Shown piece by piece: positions 31,190 through 40,954 of a DNA stretch of 64,000 bases. How positions within the stretch are numbered: position 1 is the stretch's first letter; each line of letters opens with the position of its first letter. The stretch spans positions 39,358,066 through 39,422,065 of the forward strand of contig CM071568.1 in assembly GCA_036426205.1 (NCBI GenBank), given 5' to 3'. The notes below the pieces were generated by a model. That model did no database searches, had not been told where the DNA came from, and saw only the letters and a program-made list of their open reading frames with translations. The translations under genes were made by a program, and so were the position numbers. Source of the DNA: Ascaphus truei (Eukaryota; Chordata; Amphibia; Anura; Ascaphidae).

Positions 31190-31928
31190 TGTGTAAGTTT
31201 ATGGGCTATATTTCTACTCTCCTCCTGGCAGTAATCCCTGTGTAAGGGCAGGTCTGCCAGGAGTAATCATGGATTTTTCCTGCTTCAGACATTTACCCTG
31301 AGTCAGTGAAGGTAGATCATCTGACCCTGTGTCCAATCAAGAGACATGGGGCGGTGCCTGCTGGAAGCTACAAAGAGCAGTGTCATTTTCCTATTTAGTG
31401 TGTGTCAAGAGTCAAGTAGTGTGAGAAGAGAGAGTTAGGAGTGTGAGGAGTAGAGCGGTAGAGTTAGGTGGACCAAGTACCTCTCATCCTGCATATAGGG
31501 TGAGGGAAGAGCTAGCCCCACTCTGGGTGGCCCTTAGGCCCAGAGTGGCGGCAGGGGACATCCTGAAGGAGGACAGCTGGCTGGCTGTGTATATACTGCA
31601 TTGATTGCTACTGCTGAGAGACTAATAAAGAGCTGCTGCTATTTAAAGCGACAGTGTGTGAGACTGGAATCTCTCATCCCTGTGAGGGGATTCTGCAGTA
31701 GGGATTCCACCCCGTATCCCTGGGGCCTACTACAGATGGAGGCGCTGCACCATTAGAGGAGAACGAAGGCATCCACCCCAGAGACCTGTCCTGTTGTCCC
31801 CCATGTCACCGCTGGAGACTCAGACCCTCCTGTTGCCAGCAGGTATGCACCACACTCAGACACATAGCCAGACCAAGAGACACTCTAGGGTACCCGATGT
31901 TAGATTGGGTGGGGGTCCATGGGCTACA
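31190..31928 (+). mobile_element. Solo LTR with TATA duplication, 739 bp
   Basis: It starts TGTGTAAGTTTATGGGC at 31190 and ends TGGGCTACA at 31928, flanked by TATA on both sides (31186-31189, 31929-31932). A polyadenylation signal AATAAAGAGC lies at about 31623. GATGGAGGCGCTGCACC at 31736 and GCCAGCAGGTATGCACC at 31838 match the sister LTRs. The internal region is missing. The block CTGGCAGTAATCC..GCCAGGAGTAATCATGG near its start recurs in the LTR fragments at 18352 and 38088. Confidence 0.8.
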
Positions 31929-32099
31929 TATATTTAAAATAAATGGGACAAAACTAAATATACAGACATGAATTAAGGAAGCGAGCAAACACAATTAAAG
32001 GGAATAGATAAATGTTTATATCACAGTTATCAATGTAATTATCACAGTGAGTAGTATAGTATCAGTAGCCACTAAGGTAAGACCTGTACGTAGGGTCTT

Positions 32100-32475
32100 T
32101 GATCTTAGGGCTGGACCCCGCTGGCTACTGCAGCGCTCGCTGTGGCGGACGCTGCAGGGACGAGAGCTCTCCCCTTAATGGCGCCGGGCCCGCTGCGAGG
32201 GGTGGCCGCAGCGCTGTGGCGCGAGTTGCTCCTGCTCTCAATAGAATTGAGAGCAGGACTCGCTAAGGAACGCTAAGCCACGCCCTGGCTCAGCCAATGA
32301 GGGCGAACCTGCCGGGGGACGTCATGGCCGTGCCCCCGTCACTCCCTCGCCACGCACCCCTCCCCCGGTCTTTTGATCTGCAGCTCCCTGCAGACCGGGG
32401 AATCGGCTGCACGAGCCACCAGTCTCGCGGGCGCGCGTGCAGCGGAGGTACTGGGGCCTCAGTCTTAGATGTAGC
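32100..32475. mobile_element. GC-rich MITE-like repeat
   Basis: The left end TTAGGGCTGGACCCCGC and inverted right end TAAGACTGAGGCCCC are weakly similar. The interior is over 60% GC with an internal hairpin (TGCTCTCAATAGAATTGAGAGCA at 32232-32254). CAGCCAATGAGGGCGAACC is followed by GACGTCATGGC. The CCAATGAGGGCGAACC..TGACGTCA arrangement recurs at 53789-53820 and, inverted, at 63965-64000, which defines the family. TSD not resolved. Confidence 0.5.
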
Positions 32476-33108
32476 CTCTAGTGGGTATAGTCAGATTATA
32501 TCTGGTCATGGTGATTGGCCTATTTAAGTAAATCTGTGTTTTATCAACAGACAGTCATCTAATGAAATAGACACAAATCGTGTGTGTCACTTCTCACTGG
32601 TATCTGCAAATGGATTGCTGAGCCAGTGTGTAATAGTATGTACTAGTACTAGCTTTGATAGGCAGGATAGTGAGTAATTTCTCTATATCCTATATTTACA
32701 AATGTGCCCGCTAGTTGTAGATAGTATACTGATAGAAAATAGCAGACTGGAACTTGATACTGTGTAGCTATAATAGTTCATCAGTTTATGTTGTCCCTAT
32801 ATTAAAATTGAATTATATATGGCAGAAATGGCCTTTTGGTAATATGGATAGACACATTGATTTCTAAAAGTAGAGTCAATCCAGGTTAGTATATTACATC
32901 CAATGTAAACCCCTCTAGTATTAAGAAATATAGAAAGACTAATTTGGCGTATCCACAGTTTTGGTGTATAGAGCACAGAGCTGTGTATTCCATATGCTGG
33001 AATCACATTGTTCCCTGAAGAGTATATACATCTTAATCCAGATTGCAATGTTATGGCCCTTTTAACCCCTTATGTTATTGAGAGATACAGGAAAGCTGTT
33101 TAGCAACT
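32476..33108. other. Intergenic, no feature recognised
   Basis: AT-rich segment; small minus-strand ORF 32797-33048 shows no motif. Confidence 0.5.
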
Positions 33109-33121
33109 CCACAGTTAGGAC

Positions 33122-33255
33122 TTTAGCAGGCAGAAGGAGTGACTCAGTGAGTAAAGACACTGACTGGCACTGAGTTTGAAGTAGCGGAGCCTGGTTCAAT
33201 TCCCAGTGTCAGCTCCTTGTGACCTTGGGCAAATCGCTATTTCTCCCTGTAGTAC
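33122..33255 (+). mobile_element. tRNA-derived SINE
   Basis: An A-box-like AGTGACTCAGTGAGTAAAG at about 33138 and a B box GGTTCAATTCC at about 33193 lie at tRNA-like spacing. They are followed by AGCTCCTTGTGACCTTGGGC, the body typical of amphibian and fish SINEs. RNA polymerase III would have transcribed it. The 3' tail is short and no clear target duplication was found, so the ends are approximate. Confidence 0.75.
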
Positions 33256-33490
33256 CCAATAAAACTGATAATTGTGCTCAGTTGATAAGTGAACAAATCA
33301 CTCACATATATTTCTTCAGGAGAGTATCTGGTCACATTTAACTTTCTCTTAAAGAATATATAAAGAGAATATAGCATGATACAGTTTGTTGCACATGCAT
33401 ATAGATAAGATGGGAAAAGGGTGCACTCACATTTTCCCAATCTCAAAAAAGCAATGAGTGCTACAGTATAAAGGCACACTCACGCCTCTC
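33256..33490. other. Intergenic, no feature recognised
   Basis: AT-rich segment between SINE and gypsy fragment; nothing supported. Confidence 0.4.
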
Positions 33491-33605
33491 TGGGTCATCT
33501 GAAATCTACTGGAATTGATAGTCCTTTTGATGTACAGCCCCGTGCATCTGGCTCGGATCCTTCGATCCTCGTGGTCAATGGCGCCGTCGTTAGCACTTCC
33601 CAGAG

Positions 33606-35105
33606 GGGGTTACTTTCAAAGTCCCGGCCTTGTTTCAAATGTAGGCAATTGGGTAGGCCGTAATGTATAAAGTACCGCTCCCACAATATCTAAGCCACCG
33701 TAATGACCTTCTGGTCTTTGGTTGGAAATGCTTGGGCATACCGGGTGTAGTGATCACTAGTACATTGCCAATTCCTTGGGCATCTGGTTCGATACATAAA
33801 TAGTCCATGCATATGAGGTCCAGGGGACCCAAGCTCTTCAGGGGAGCCATTGGAGCTGCTCTTGAAGGGAGTGTCTTTCGTTGGATGCACCGTGAGCATC
33901 GGCGGCATTGGTGTTCTACAGACTCTCTCATCCTAGGCCAGAAGAACCGGTCTCGTATTAAGCCAAAAGTCTTGTCCACTCCAAGATGCCCATGGTCATC
34001 ATGTAGCGATCGTAGGACCATGTGCTGTAGGTTCCTGGGTAGAACCAGCTGCCTTCTATCCGGGTGTTTATGGTATTGAACCACCCGATAGAGTAGACCC
34101 TTTTTGATTTCAAATGCGTCCATTTCCTGCATTAGTATTGCGACCGTGTCGCTGGGAGCACGTTTCATTAGGGAGGGCTGGTTTTGCTGGACGGCCTGGT
34201 GGATAGCTCCATCCACTGGATTCCATATTTGGCACTGCACCAGATATTTCCAGGCGATTATCTTGTCTGGGGTGATATTCATTCCTCCTAGGTAGCAATA
34301 GGCGGCAGGGATAGCCCTGGATTGACATCCCAATGAATCTGCGACCCTTAATTCTGAGAAGGCCACTTTATCTTCCATGATGGCTGCGGTCAAGCACATA
34401 GCCCGCATCCCTGGTCCAGGGATTTCTTCCCAGAGGTCGTCATCCAGTGTGGTACTCAGTCCCGTTCTTCTGGACAAAGCATCAGCTCCTATGTTCAGGG
34501 GCCCAGGTTTGTACTTCAACGTAAACTGGTAGGTCGAGAGAGCCGCCAGCCATCGTTGACTGGTGGCATCCAGTTTGGCGGACGTCAGTGTGTACGCCAA
34601 CAGATTTGTCCATCCGTAATTCGAATGTGACTCCATACAGATAGTCGTGGAGTTTGTCCACAATTGGCCATTTGAGAGCAAGGAATTCCAGCTTGTGGAT
34701 GGGATAATTCTGCCCACTGGAAGTCAAGCTATGACTGACATATGCTACTGGTCGGAGGCCAGCTGGATACTTCTGGTGCAAGACCGTACCTAGGCCGTGT
34801 AAGCTCGCATCCACTTGAAGGATTTATGGCTGCTCAGGATCAGTGTAAGCTAAAACAGGTGCCTCCATTAGGCTTTTCTTTAGGCCGATGAATGCCTTCT
34901 CACATGCAGCCATCTACTTGTCGTTGAAAGGTAGTCTAGCGGAGGTAGCTTTCCGCCCTGTATCCTCGGTGTATATCTTCAGAAGGTTGTTGAGGACCTT
35001 TGCTCTGCTCGAATACCCCTCCATGAAGCGGCAATAGTATCTGCAGAATCCTAGGAAGGAGCGTAGCTCCATGATGTTTTCTGGTATCGGCCAATTCACC
35101 ACAGC
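33606..35105 (-). pseudogene. Ty3/gypsy pol fragment: RT end, RNase H, integrase N-half
   Basis: Reading the minus strand from 35105: the end of reverse transcriptase (MELRSFLGFCRYYCRF), then RNase H (MDASLHGLG with its catalytic Asp, KLEFLALKW with the Glu, and the GADALSRR end near 34460). After a linker comes the integrase zinc finger (HDDHGHLGVDK..CRRCSRC, about 34010-33880) and the start of the catalytic core (MDYL, about 33800). The order RT-RNase H-IN is the standard gypsy one. Homology stops at GRDFES (about 33608); the core SDQG motif reads LKQG, losing the catalytic Asp. Stops and frameshifts split it into at least four frames. It is inactive and both ends are missing. Confidence 0.88.
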
Positions 35106-35146
35106 TTCAGCTTTGGCGGGGTCGGTAGCTATTCAATCTGTGGACA

Positions 35147-35444
35147 CTATGGGGGCTATACACTAAGCCGTGAGCTTTTGCGCCTGATTGGGAATTTTTG
35201 ACTCGCCCGTTATAAAGTGAAGTCAAACACGGAATTCACTAACAAGTGAGGCGCATTGTGGTCTGTGCGGCAAAAAATATGCCCAATCGCACAAGCTGAT
35301 TTTTCTCTCTGCTGTCGTGCTTAAACTTGTAAAGCCCGATAGCTGATAGAAAAAAAATGCAGCCTGTAAGAACTGTATGGAGATGCTGCGTCTCCATGCA
35401 CGGCTCTTACAGGTGATCGTACTGTAAAAATATACATTATAATA
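35147..35444. mobile_element. MITE-like end (GGGGGCTATACACTAAGC)
   Basis: GGGGGCTATACACTAAGCC at 35152 resembles ends of PIF/Harbinger-like or related MITEs (compare TGGGGCCTATTCAGGTAGC at 52020). No matching right end or target duplication was located, so this is a weak call on an otherwise unassigned stretch. Confidence 0.35.
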
Positions 35445-35446
35445 AT

Positions 35447-35705
35447 AGTGTACATGTGCAAGGGGTCTCCGGAGCTGAACAGCATTGGTTTCAGCCTCGG
35501 GGTCCTCCTACTTCATGAGATACAGGCACCGTTATGGGGAGCCGGTATCCCCTGTGCTTTTAAAGCTCCAGCGTCACGTGACCGGGGGATTTAAATCCTG
35601 CAGCGGGATACCGGAACCCCATAATGGGGCCTGTATCTCATGAAGTAGAGGGTCCCAGAGGCTGAAACCAATGCAGTTCAGGTCAGGAGACCCCATGCTC
35701 ATCTA
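35447..35705. repeat. Inverted repeat, about 100-bp arms
   Basis: The left arm (35447-35547, with GGTCTCCGGAGCTGAACAGC and CATGAGATACAGGCACC) and right arm (35598-35705) are reverse complements around a loop of about 50 bp containing CACGTGACC. A small perfect hairpin (TTACCGTAGCGG / CCGCTATGGTAA, 35745-35776) follows. The related inverted repeat at 35815-36015 lies in tandem. Confidence 0.8.
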
Positions 35706-35814
35706 CACTAGTAGTTAAACAAACATAAGAATAAACAATAATTCATTACCGTAGCGGAAATCCGCTATGGTAATGAAGCTGCATTCATTTAATTTTTATC
35801 AGTAGTGTGCATAA

Positions 35815-36015
35815 GCAGGGGCTCTTTCGAGATGAACCGCATTGCTTTCAACCTCGGGGACCCACTGCTTCATGAAATACAAGCCCCATTATGGGGTGCC
35901 GGTATCCCAGTGTAGAATTAGAATACCCCGGTCACCCCATAACAGGGCCTATATCACGGGAAGTAGGGGGTCCCCGAGGCTGAAAGCAATGAAGTTCAGC
36001 TCAGGATCCCCCTTG
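35815..36015. repeat. Second inverted repeat of the same family
   Basis: Arms 35825-35912 and 35930-36012 share GGGGACCC, TCATGAAATACA/TATATCACGGGAAGTA and GCTGAAAGCAATGAAGTTCAG with their complements. They are related to the arms at 35447-35705, so two fold-back units stand side by side. A diverged relative (CTCCGGGGAGACCACCTGC, then TTACCTTAGCGG) lies at 52390-52520. Confidence 0.7.
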
Positions 36016-36535
36016 CTCCCGTACACTTTGACTAAAATGTATATAGAAATGTGTTAATCATTTTGGCACATACATGCTAAAGCAATTAAGGTCTTAAAAT
36101 AGTGTCCCCTGAGGTTCGTGTATGTCCCCTTAGTTTCCTGGGTGTATCTGTGTGAGAGTCCTTGGAAGGAGTGAACCCCTTCACTATAATATCGTTGTTA
36201 ATTACTATCTACATGTTTTTTTTAAATCATATCTACGGTACTGTAGGGGTTAAGTACAGAAATGCTGAAGCGATTAAATGAGGCAAGCACATTTGAAATA
36301 TTTGAATCACACTTTCGAGCGACAATTTTCATTCCACGCCCTATATAAAGCGGCCATTTTATTCAGCGTGTGTCGGTGCTGTTGGGAGTGAGGGTGAGAT
36401 AGACTGGACTTGGTGGTAGGAGGAGATATTTGTTGATTTTTGAGTGACTTGGTGATTAGTGAGTGAGTTGCCTTTTGTTATACTATTTGTTTTTCCAAGT
36501 TTCTTGTCTTGTTAGTGTGAAAGTACTTTGTTAGT
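36016..36535. other. Unassigned segment between fold-back repeats and gypsy fragment
   Basis: AT-rich, then TATATAAAGCGGCCATTTTA and GTGAGTGAGTTGCC near 36345-36470, which look promoter-like but carry no supported gene. Confidence 0.35.
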
Positions 36536-37132
36536 GTGTCATCGCCAAAGTACTGTAGGAGAAGTATTTTGTGCACTATGGTCTGCCAAACTGGATGCAC
36601 TCCGGGACTTCGAGAGCAAGCTTATCAAGGAGCTACTCAAGATGTTAAATATTCAGAAGTCTAGGACTACTCCATATAACCCTGTGGGAGACGCTCTCCC
36701 CGAAAGATTCAACCGGACATTGTTAGACATGTTGGGCACCTTTAAAGACTCTCAAAATGGCGAATGGAGCAAGCACATTGAAGCAATGGTGCACGCATAC
36801 AATTGCCCTTGGCATGAATCTACGGGGTAAACACCATACTTCATGATGTTCGGGCGAGAGGCATGACTACCCGTAGAGATCCGTCTGAGGGTATCTACCG
36901 ATGGGGTACCCAATATGGCTCACTACCGCTATGTGAAGCGACTTCAAGACAGCCTGCACTATACATATCAGCTAGCAGAAAGGGCAACGACAAAGTTAAA
37001 CGCCAATAATAAGTGAGATATGATCACAAGGTCCGCTATCGGAAGCTGCGGCCCGGAGACGCTGTTCCCTTATGCAATTTGGGTATCCCCACTGATATGC
37101 TGTTCCCAAGCGGGGACTTTGGTATTTTTCAC
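36536..37132 (+). pseudogene. Ty3/gypsy integrase C-half, inverted relative to 33606-35105
   Basis: The plus strand reads the integrase core from VIAKVL*EKYFVHYGLP, with a small deletion removing the SDQGR step. It continues DFESKLIKELL, SRTTPYNPVGDA, PERFNRTLLDMLG (catalytic Glu kept) and STG*TPYFMMFGRE, then a C-terminal LRPGDAV segment. It includes two stops and a frameshift. This is the part of pol missing from the minus-strand fragment, overlapping it by about 28 codons (the WEKYFVHYGLP..DFES region). It is followed at once by a polypurine tract and LTR, so it is the genuine 3' end of an element. Confidence 0.85.
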
Positions 37133-37143
37133 CAGGGGGAGGA
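37133..37143 (+). other. Polypurine tract
   Basis: CAGGGGGAGGA lies directly against the TGTAGCCAGG LTR start, downstream of the integrase remnant. Confidence 0.7.
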
Positions 37144-38040
37144 TGTAGCCAGGTCTTCCCCTTGCCCCCCTTACCTCCGCTACAAGCGGGGACCGTGTCG
37201 GGCCATTAGGGAAGACGCAGCATAGGTGAGCGGTTAGCCGGCATCTCGCTGAGGGCGCCGCCCTCTTGGTTTGTGCCGCGCATGCGCATTACAGTTCGCC
37301 CATGCGCAGTAAGTTGTGATTGCGGCAATCATCTTGCTTCACCCTTGCAGATGCGCAGAAGATTCCCTGCGACGGCCATTACACCCAGTAGCTCCGCATG
37401 GGAACTACAGCTCCCAGCAGCCTCAGGGGCGGATGATCACATGGCGCGAACCAGCCAATAGAGCTGTAGTATTCCCCCTGCAGGAATTAGATATATTTTG
37501 TGGGCAAAGACACGCTAGTCAGTCAGAGCTGGGACGCCATCAGGGTAGGGTTTATGTGTGCAGGGGTCTGTGACTCCAGTATTAGGCGAGATACCCCCTT
37601 AGGCCCCAGCTAGGCCCCGACTCCCCTGTCTAACTTGTGGTTGCTGCAGGGACAGGCCCATAGATAGGGACACTGCCCCTGTAGAATTGAATGTGAGGGA
37701 CACAGTCAGGACGCGGCTGCATCCTGATTACAGGTGGTTTGGGACCAGACACCTGCAACAAAGAGACTATCTTCATGGTGGGACACTCAACCGGATACCA
37801 CCCCACGCAGAGGCAGACTCATCGCGGACGACTTAATCGCTGGATCAGTGAATCCCATCTATCTTGTTGTCGGTGCTCCCAGGTACTGGAGCACCCGGCA
37901 GGTACCTAACTACACCAAGTGCACCAACCTTACAGCTATTCTAGTGGGAAGCGCTGTCTCACACATTGGGGTGGGTGTGGGACTCTGAGGACACGGTGTT
38001 GGGAACACGGTGGGGTGTTACGGCCGTGCGAGGCCTGGAT
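37144..38040 (+). mobile_element. Gypsy 3' LTR, right end lost
   Basis: It starts TGTAGCCAGGTCTTCC and shares GCGCATGCGCA, GGAACTACAGCTCCCAGC, CACGCTAGTCAGTCAG and ACTCCAGTATTAGGC blocks with the solo LTR at 11361. It thereby ties that LTR family to the gypsy pol fragment just upstream. The expected TTACA/CTACA end is not found before the next LTR start at 38088, so the right boundary is approximate and probably truncated. Confidence 0.75.
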
Positions 38041-38087
38041 GGTAGCTGTACCTTATTAGTGTTCATCAGTAATGGTTATGATATATA

Positions 38088-38275
38088 TGTGTAGCAAGGG
38101 CTGGTTTCTGGCTACCAGTCTGCCCTTATCCTGGCAGTAAGCCATGGTAAACACAGGCCTGCCAGGACTAATAATGGGTTTTCCCAAGCCCTGGCAGCTT
38201 CGGTGAGTCACAGAGCAGGCGGTGCAACTAGGCCTTGTGTCCAATCATGGACTCAGACCTGGTTCCTGCTTTTCC
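38088..38275 (+). mobile_element. LTR fragment starting at TATA
   Basis: TGTGTAGCAAGGGCTGG follows TATA (38084-38087). It continues with TATCCTGGCAGTAAGCCATGG and GGACTAATAATGGG, matching the first 190 bp of the LTR at 31190. It is cut where the PLE-type sequence begins at about 38276. Confidence 0.65.
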
Positions 38276-38845
38276 TGTACTGTCCCTCTTTGATAAAGTG
38301 CTGTCGAGGCAGGAAACGCATCAGAGGACTTACCTGTTCATGTGTTTTTGGCTTTCTGCCTATTAAATAGCTTAATTTTTTACCCGGCTCCAGTCCAGCC
38401 TTCTTTGCTGTGCTCCGACCTCACTTTTGTTTATCATCCTCACGTATTAGGATGGATGCACGCCAACTGGAACAGACACAGCAGAGTTTTGTGAGTATAC
38501 TTCACGTAACTGTAGCTGCTTATCCACATAGTGGCCAGCGGCGGTTGCACCAATTGGATCATGCTAGGCGGAGTGAACAAGAGGGGTGAAGAGACAACCC
38601 AAAGGGAACTATGGTAAGACCACACAGTGAAAGGCTATACACCAGCTGATCAGCCCCTACGGACTCTCTATCCACCCGCCGCCAACCAGGGAATCTCTGC
38701 ATGCATTGGACGCCAGTGCGGTGCTCACAGTTATCGGAGCGTGCCGGATATGGCGAGGAGGTGGACCTAAGCGGGAGCCGTGAACATGCGATGCGTAAGA
38801 GGCTGTACACTAGCTGATAATCCCCTATTGGAACATTTGTTCTTT
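38276..38845 (+). mobile_element. Penelope-type repeat with degenerate hammerhead-like start
   Basis: The segment opens with TTTGATAAAGTGCTGTCGAG then GCAGGAAACGCATC (38288-38322), a decayed hammerhead-like core. A TATTAAATAGCTTAATTTTT stretch and GC-moderate non-coding DNA follow. Similar arrangements lie at 52661, 56734 and 60541. It contains no ORF with recognised domains. It is interrupted at GTTCTTTC by the hAT element and resumes at 40078. Confidence 0.5.
38288..38322 (+). ncRNA. Degenerate hammerhead-like core
   Basis: TTGATAA, a short CTG..CAG stem, then GGAAACGC resembles the conserved parts of a hammerhead ribozyme but departs at conserved positions (TTGATAA for CTGATGA). No clear cleavage triplet with a complementary stem I was identified. 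Probably inactive. Confidence 0.35.
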
Positions 38846-40069
38846 CTAGGCTGACCATACGTCCCGTTTAGAACGGGACAGTCCCGTTTTTTCACTATTT
38901 TCCTACCGTCTCGTCTTTTTAATCTAAATGTCTATTTTGTCCCGTTTTCGGCCCCTCTCCACCTCCCCCCCTGAAGGAGCGCTCCGAACTGTAATGCGCC
39001 CGCCTCCCCAGCAGTTTGATGATGTGGTTTCTCTAGCGCGCGCGCCCTCCCCACCCCGAGAGGTAACACACGAGCCCTCCCTCCACAGAGTAACGCCCCC
39101 TTTGCCGCCAGCTCAGGACATCTCCCTGCACGCTCCTGGATCCACACTGCCTCCGAGAATGTGAGTACCTTCTCGGGACAGATGCCCGGCGGGGAGTGAT
39201 AGTCTCGGGGCATGGGGCTTTCGGGCTTTGGGTGCAGGGAGGGGGGTCCGGTGGCCGCGCGTGCAGCAGTTAGTGCGTTCCGGAAAGGAACAGCTTGCCA
39301 TCGCGGGCGGCCTGTGCGCTTGGTGGGAGGCTGAGGAGGAGGGAGGGGGATTTGAAGGGGGGAAAGCAACGGCGCTGGGTCGTGGCGGCCCACTCGGGGG
39401 ACACTAGTCAGCCTCCAGTGGGGTTTTTGCTCCCCCACCCCCACGTGGTGCTCCTGTGGGGTTCCCACCACACGTGGTGCTCCTGGGGCTTTCCCCCCAG
39501 CCCCACGTGGTGCTCCTGGGGGAAGGCAGCAGCCGGGTCTGGGGGAGATCATGAATGGGGGGGGGCTGTCTGCTCAATGGGACTGGGGAGATAATGAAGG
39601 GGGTGTCTGTCTGCTCAATGGGACTGGGGGAGATCACGAACAATAAAAAACAGTAAACAGTAGAAACAATGAGAACACACCTCATTGTTGTATTGGCGTT
39701 CTGAACACTATAGAAAGGAAAGTGGATATACATTACTCATCTCATTACAGCATATAGAAGTAATGCTGAACCACCAGTGACAAGACACACAAGACAAGAA
39801 CTTCCTGCAGCCATCACCCACGCCACCTCTTCTGCCACCGCATGGTACAATCGTGGTGAAATACAGTCCCCCTGTATGTCTACCTAAATTTTTGTATGAG
39901 TTATGTCACTGAAGAATAATTGTTAGCTCAATATATTCATGTAATAAAACTTTTGTTATCGTCTTACTAATCGTCTTACTTTTTCATGAATACGGAATAT
40001 TACATAACCCCGTCCTGTTTTTGCCATCCCAATGTCCCGTTTTTGTCTCAAAGAAATATGATCAGACTA
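38846..40069. mobile_element. Non-autonomous hAT element, 1224 bp
   Basis: The ends TAGGCTGACCATA and TATGATCAGACTA are inverted repeats. An exact 8-bp duplication GTTCTTTC flanks it (38838-38845, 40070-40077). Both edges carry CCCGTTTT/AACGGGAC repeats. The interior is a GC-rich block (about 38940-39560) with CCACGTGGTGCTCCTG minisatellite units at 39440-39520, then AT-rich DNA. Several long but overlapping ORFs arise from the GC-rich block and show no transposase motif. It resembles the truncated element at 1-195. Confidence 0.88.
39440..39520. repeat. CCACGTGGTGCTCCTG minisatellite
   Basis: Three copies of a CCCCACGTGGTGCTCCTGGGG-like unit about 35 bp apart; each contains a CACGTG E-box. 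Confidence 0.8.
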
Positions 40070-40077
40070 GTTCTTTC

Positions 40078-40954
40078 CCTCGCCTTACTGGATATTTGCA
40101 TTGCTATACCAAATGATTGAATCACTGCATTTATACCATACTCCGTTGGGCAACGTGTTATGCTGATGCAGCACTTATACAGTATTATTGTTTAGGGGGA
40201 AACAGGGCAACATGTATATTTTGATCATATACTGAGATAACTATCAATCTTTTCCTGTTGTATTTCTACACCCACATCAGTCACAACTGCTGAAGGTGAG
40301 ATCCTAAACAATTTATATTCCAATGCACATTCTGTAATGATCACACTTTCACATAAGCACCTAAAATGTTGCACACAGTACTTACTTTCAGTGACGTATA
40401 GTCAGGTGTTTTAAACGTAACCATCGGAGGTCTTCATAACATTCACTGACCTCTTTTGTGTGTCCAAAAAATACACATTTCTATGGACAATAACATACAT
40501 GAAGGTGTGTATGCGTTATGTTAAGAAACTTATTTGCATTAATTAATTCAATTTATTTTGTTCGCAAAATTTTAAGCTAAAGGACACCTGCATTCAAAGT
40601 AGATCTGTGTACACTATAATGTAGGTGCAAAAGGCCGGTTGACGTTGTACTCTTGCGTTTTCCCTAAATTGTATACCAACACAACTGTGTATGTAAGCTT
40701 CATGTGTGAATTTAAAGTGTATTGTTTTAAATCTAGTTAAATATCCACCATTTCTAAACCAATATTTTGTTTTGATTAGGTGATGTGAATGGCATATTCA
40801 CATAACAAATAAAATAGATGTTCCAAAATCATACTGATTTATTGTTAAGCAGATTGTACAATGCATAACTATATAAATGTACAGCCAAAATATCAACAAC
40901 AATAATTATTTTGTCATTATGTTCATAACAAATTATATTTTTTAATGATATAGT
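40078..40954. other. Intergenic/PLE continuation, no ORF
   Basis: The segment continues the sequence interrupted by the hAT element and then becomes AT-rich. Nothing else is supported. Confidence 0.4.

Noticed and set aside
33122..33255. Functional tRNA gene
   Set aside because: Box A is poor, no cloverleaf with paired acceptor stem can be drawn, and the downstream sequence is a SINE body.
36536..36830. Host integrase-like gene (GIN1-type)
   Set aside because: Contains stops and a small deletion and runs into a polypurine tract and LTR, so it is a gypsy remnant.
38932..39594. ORFs of 99-206 codons in the GC-rich centre of the hAT element
   Set aside because: Overlapping on both strands, Pro/Arg/Gly-rich, without transposase or other motif.
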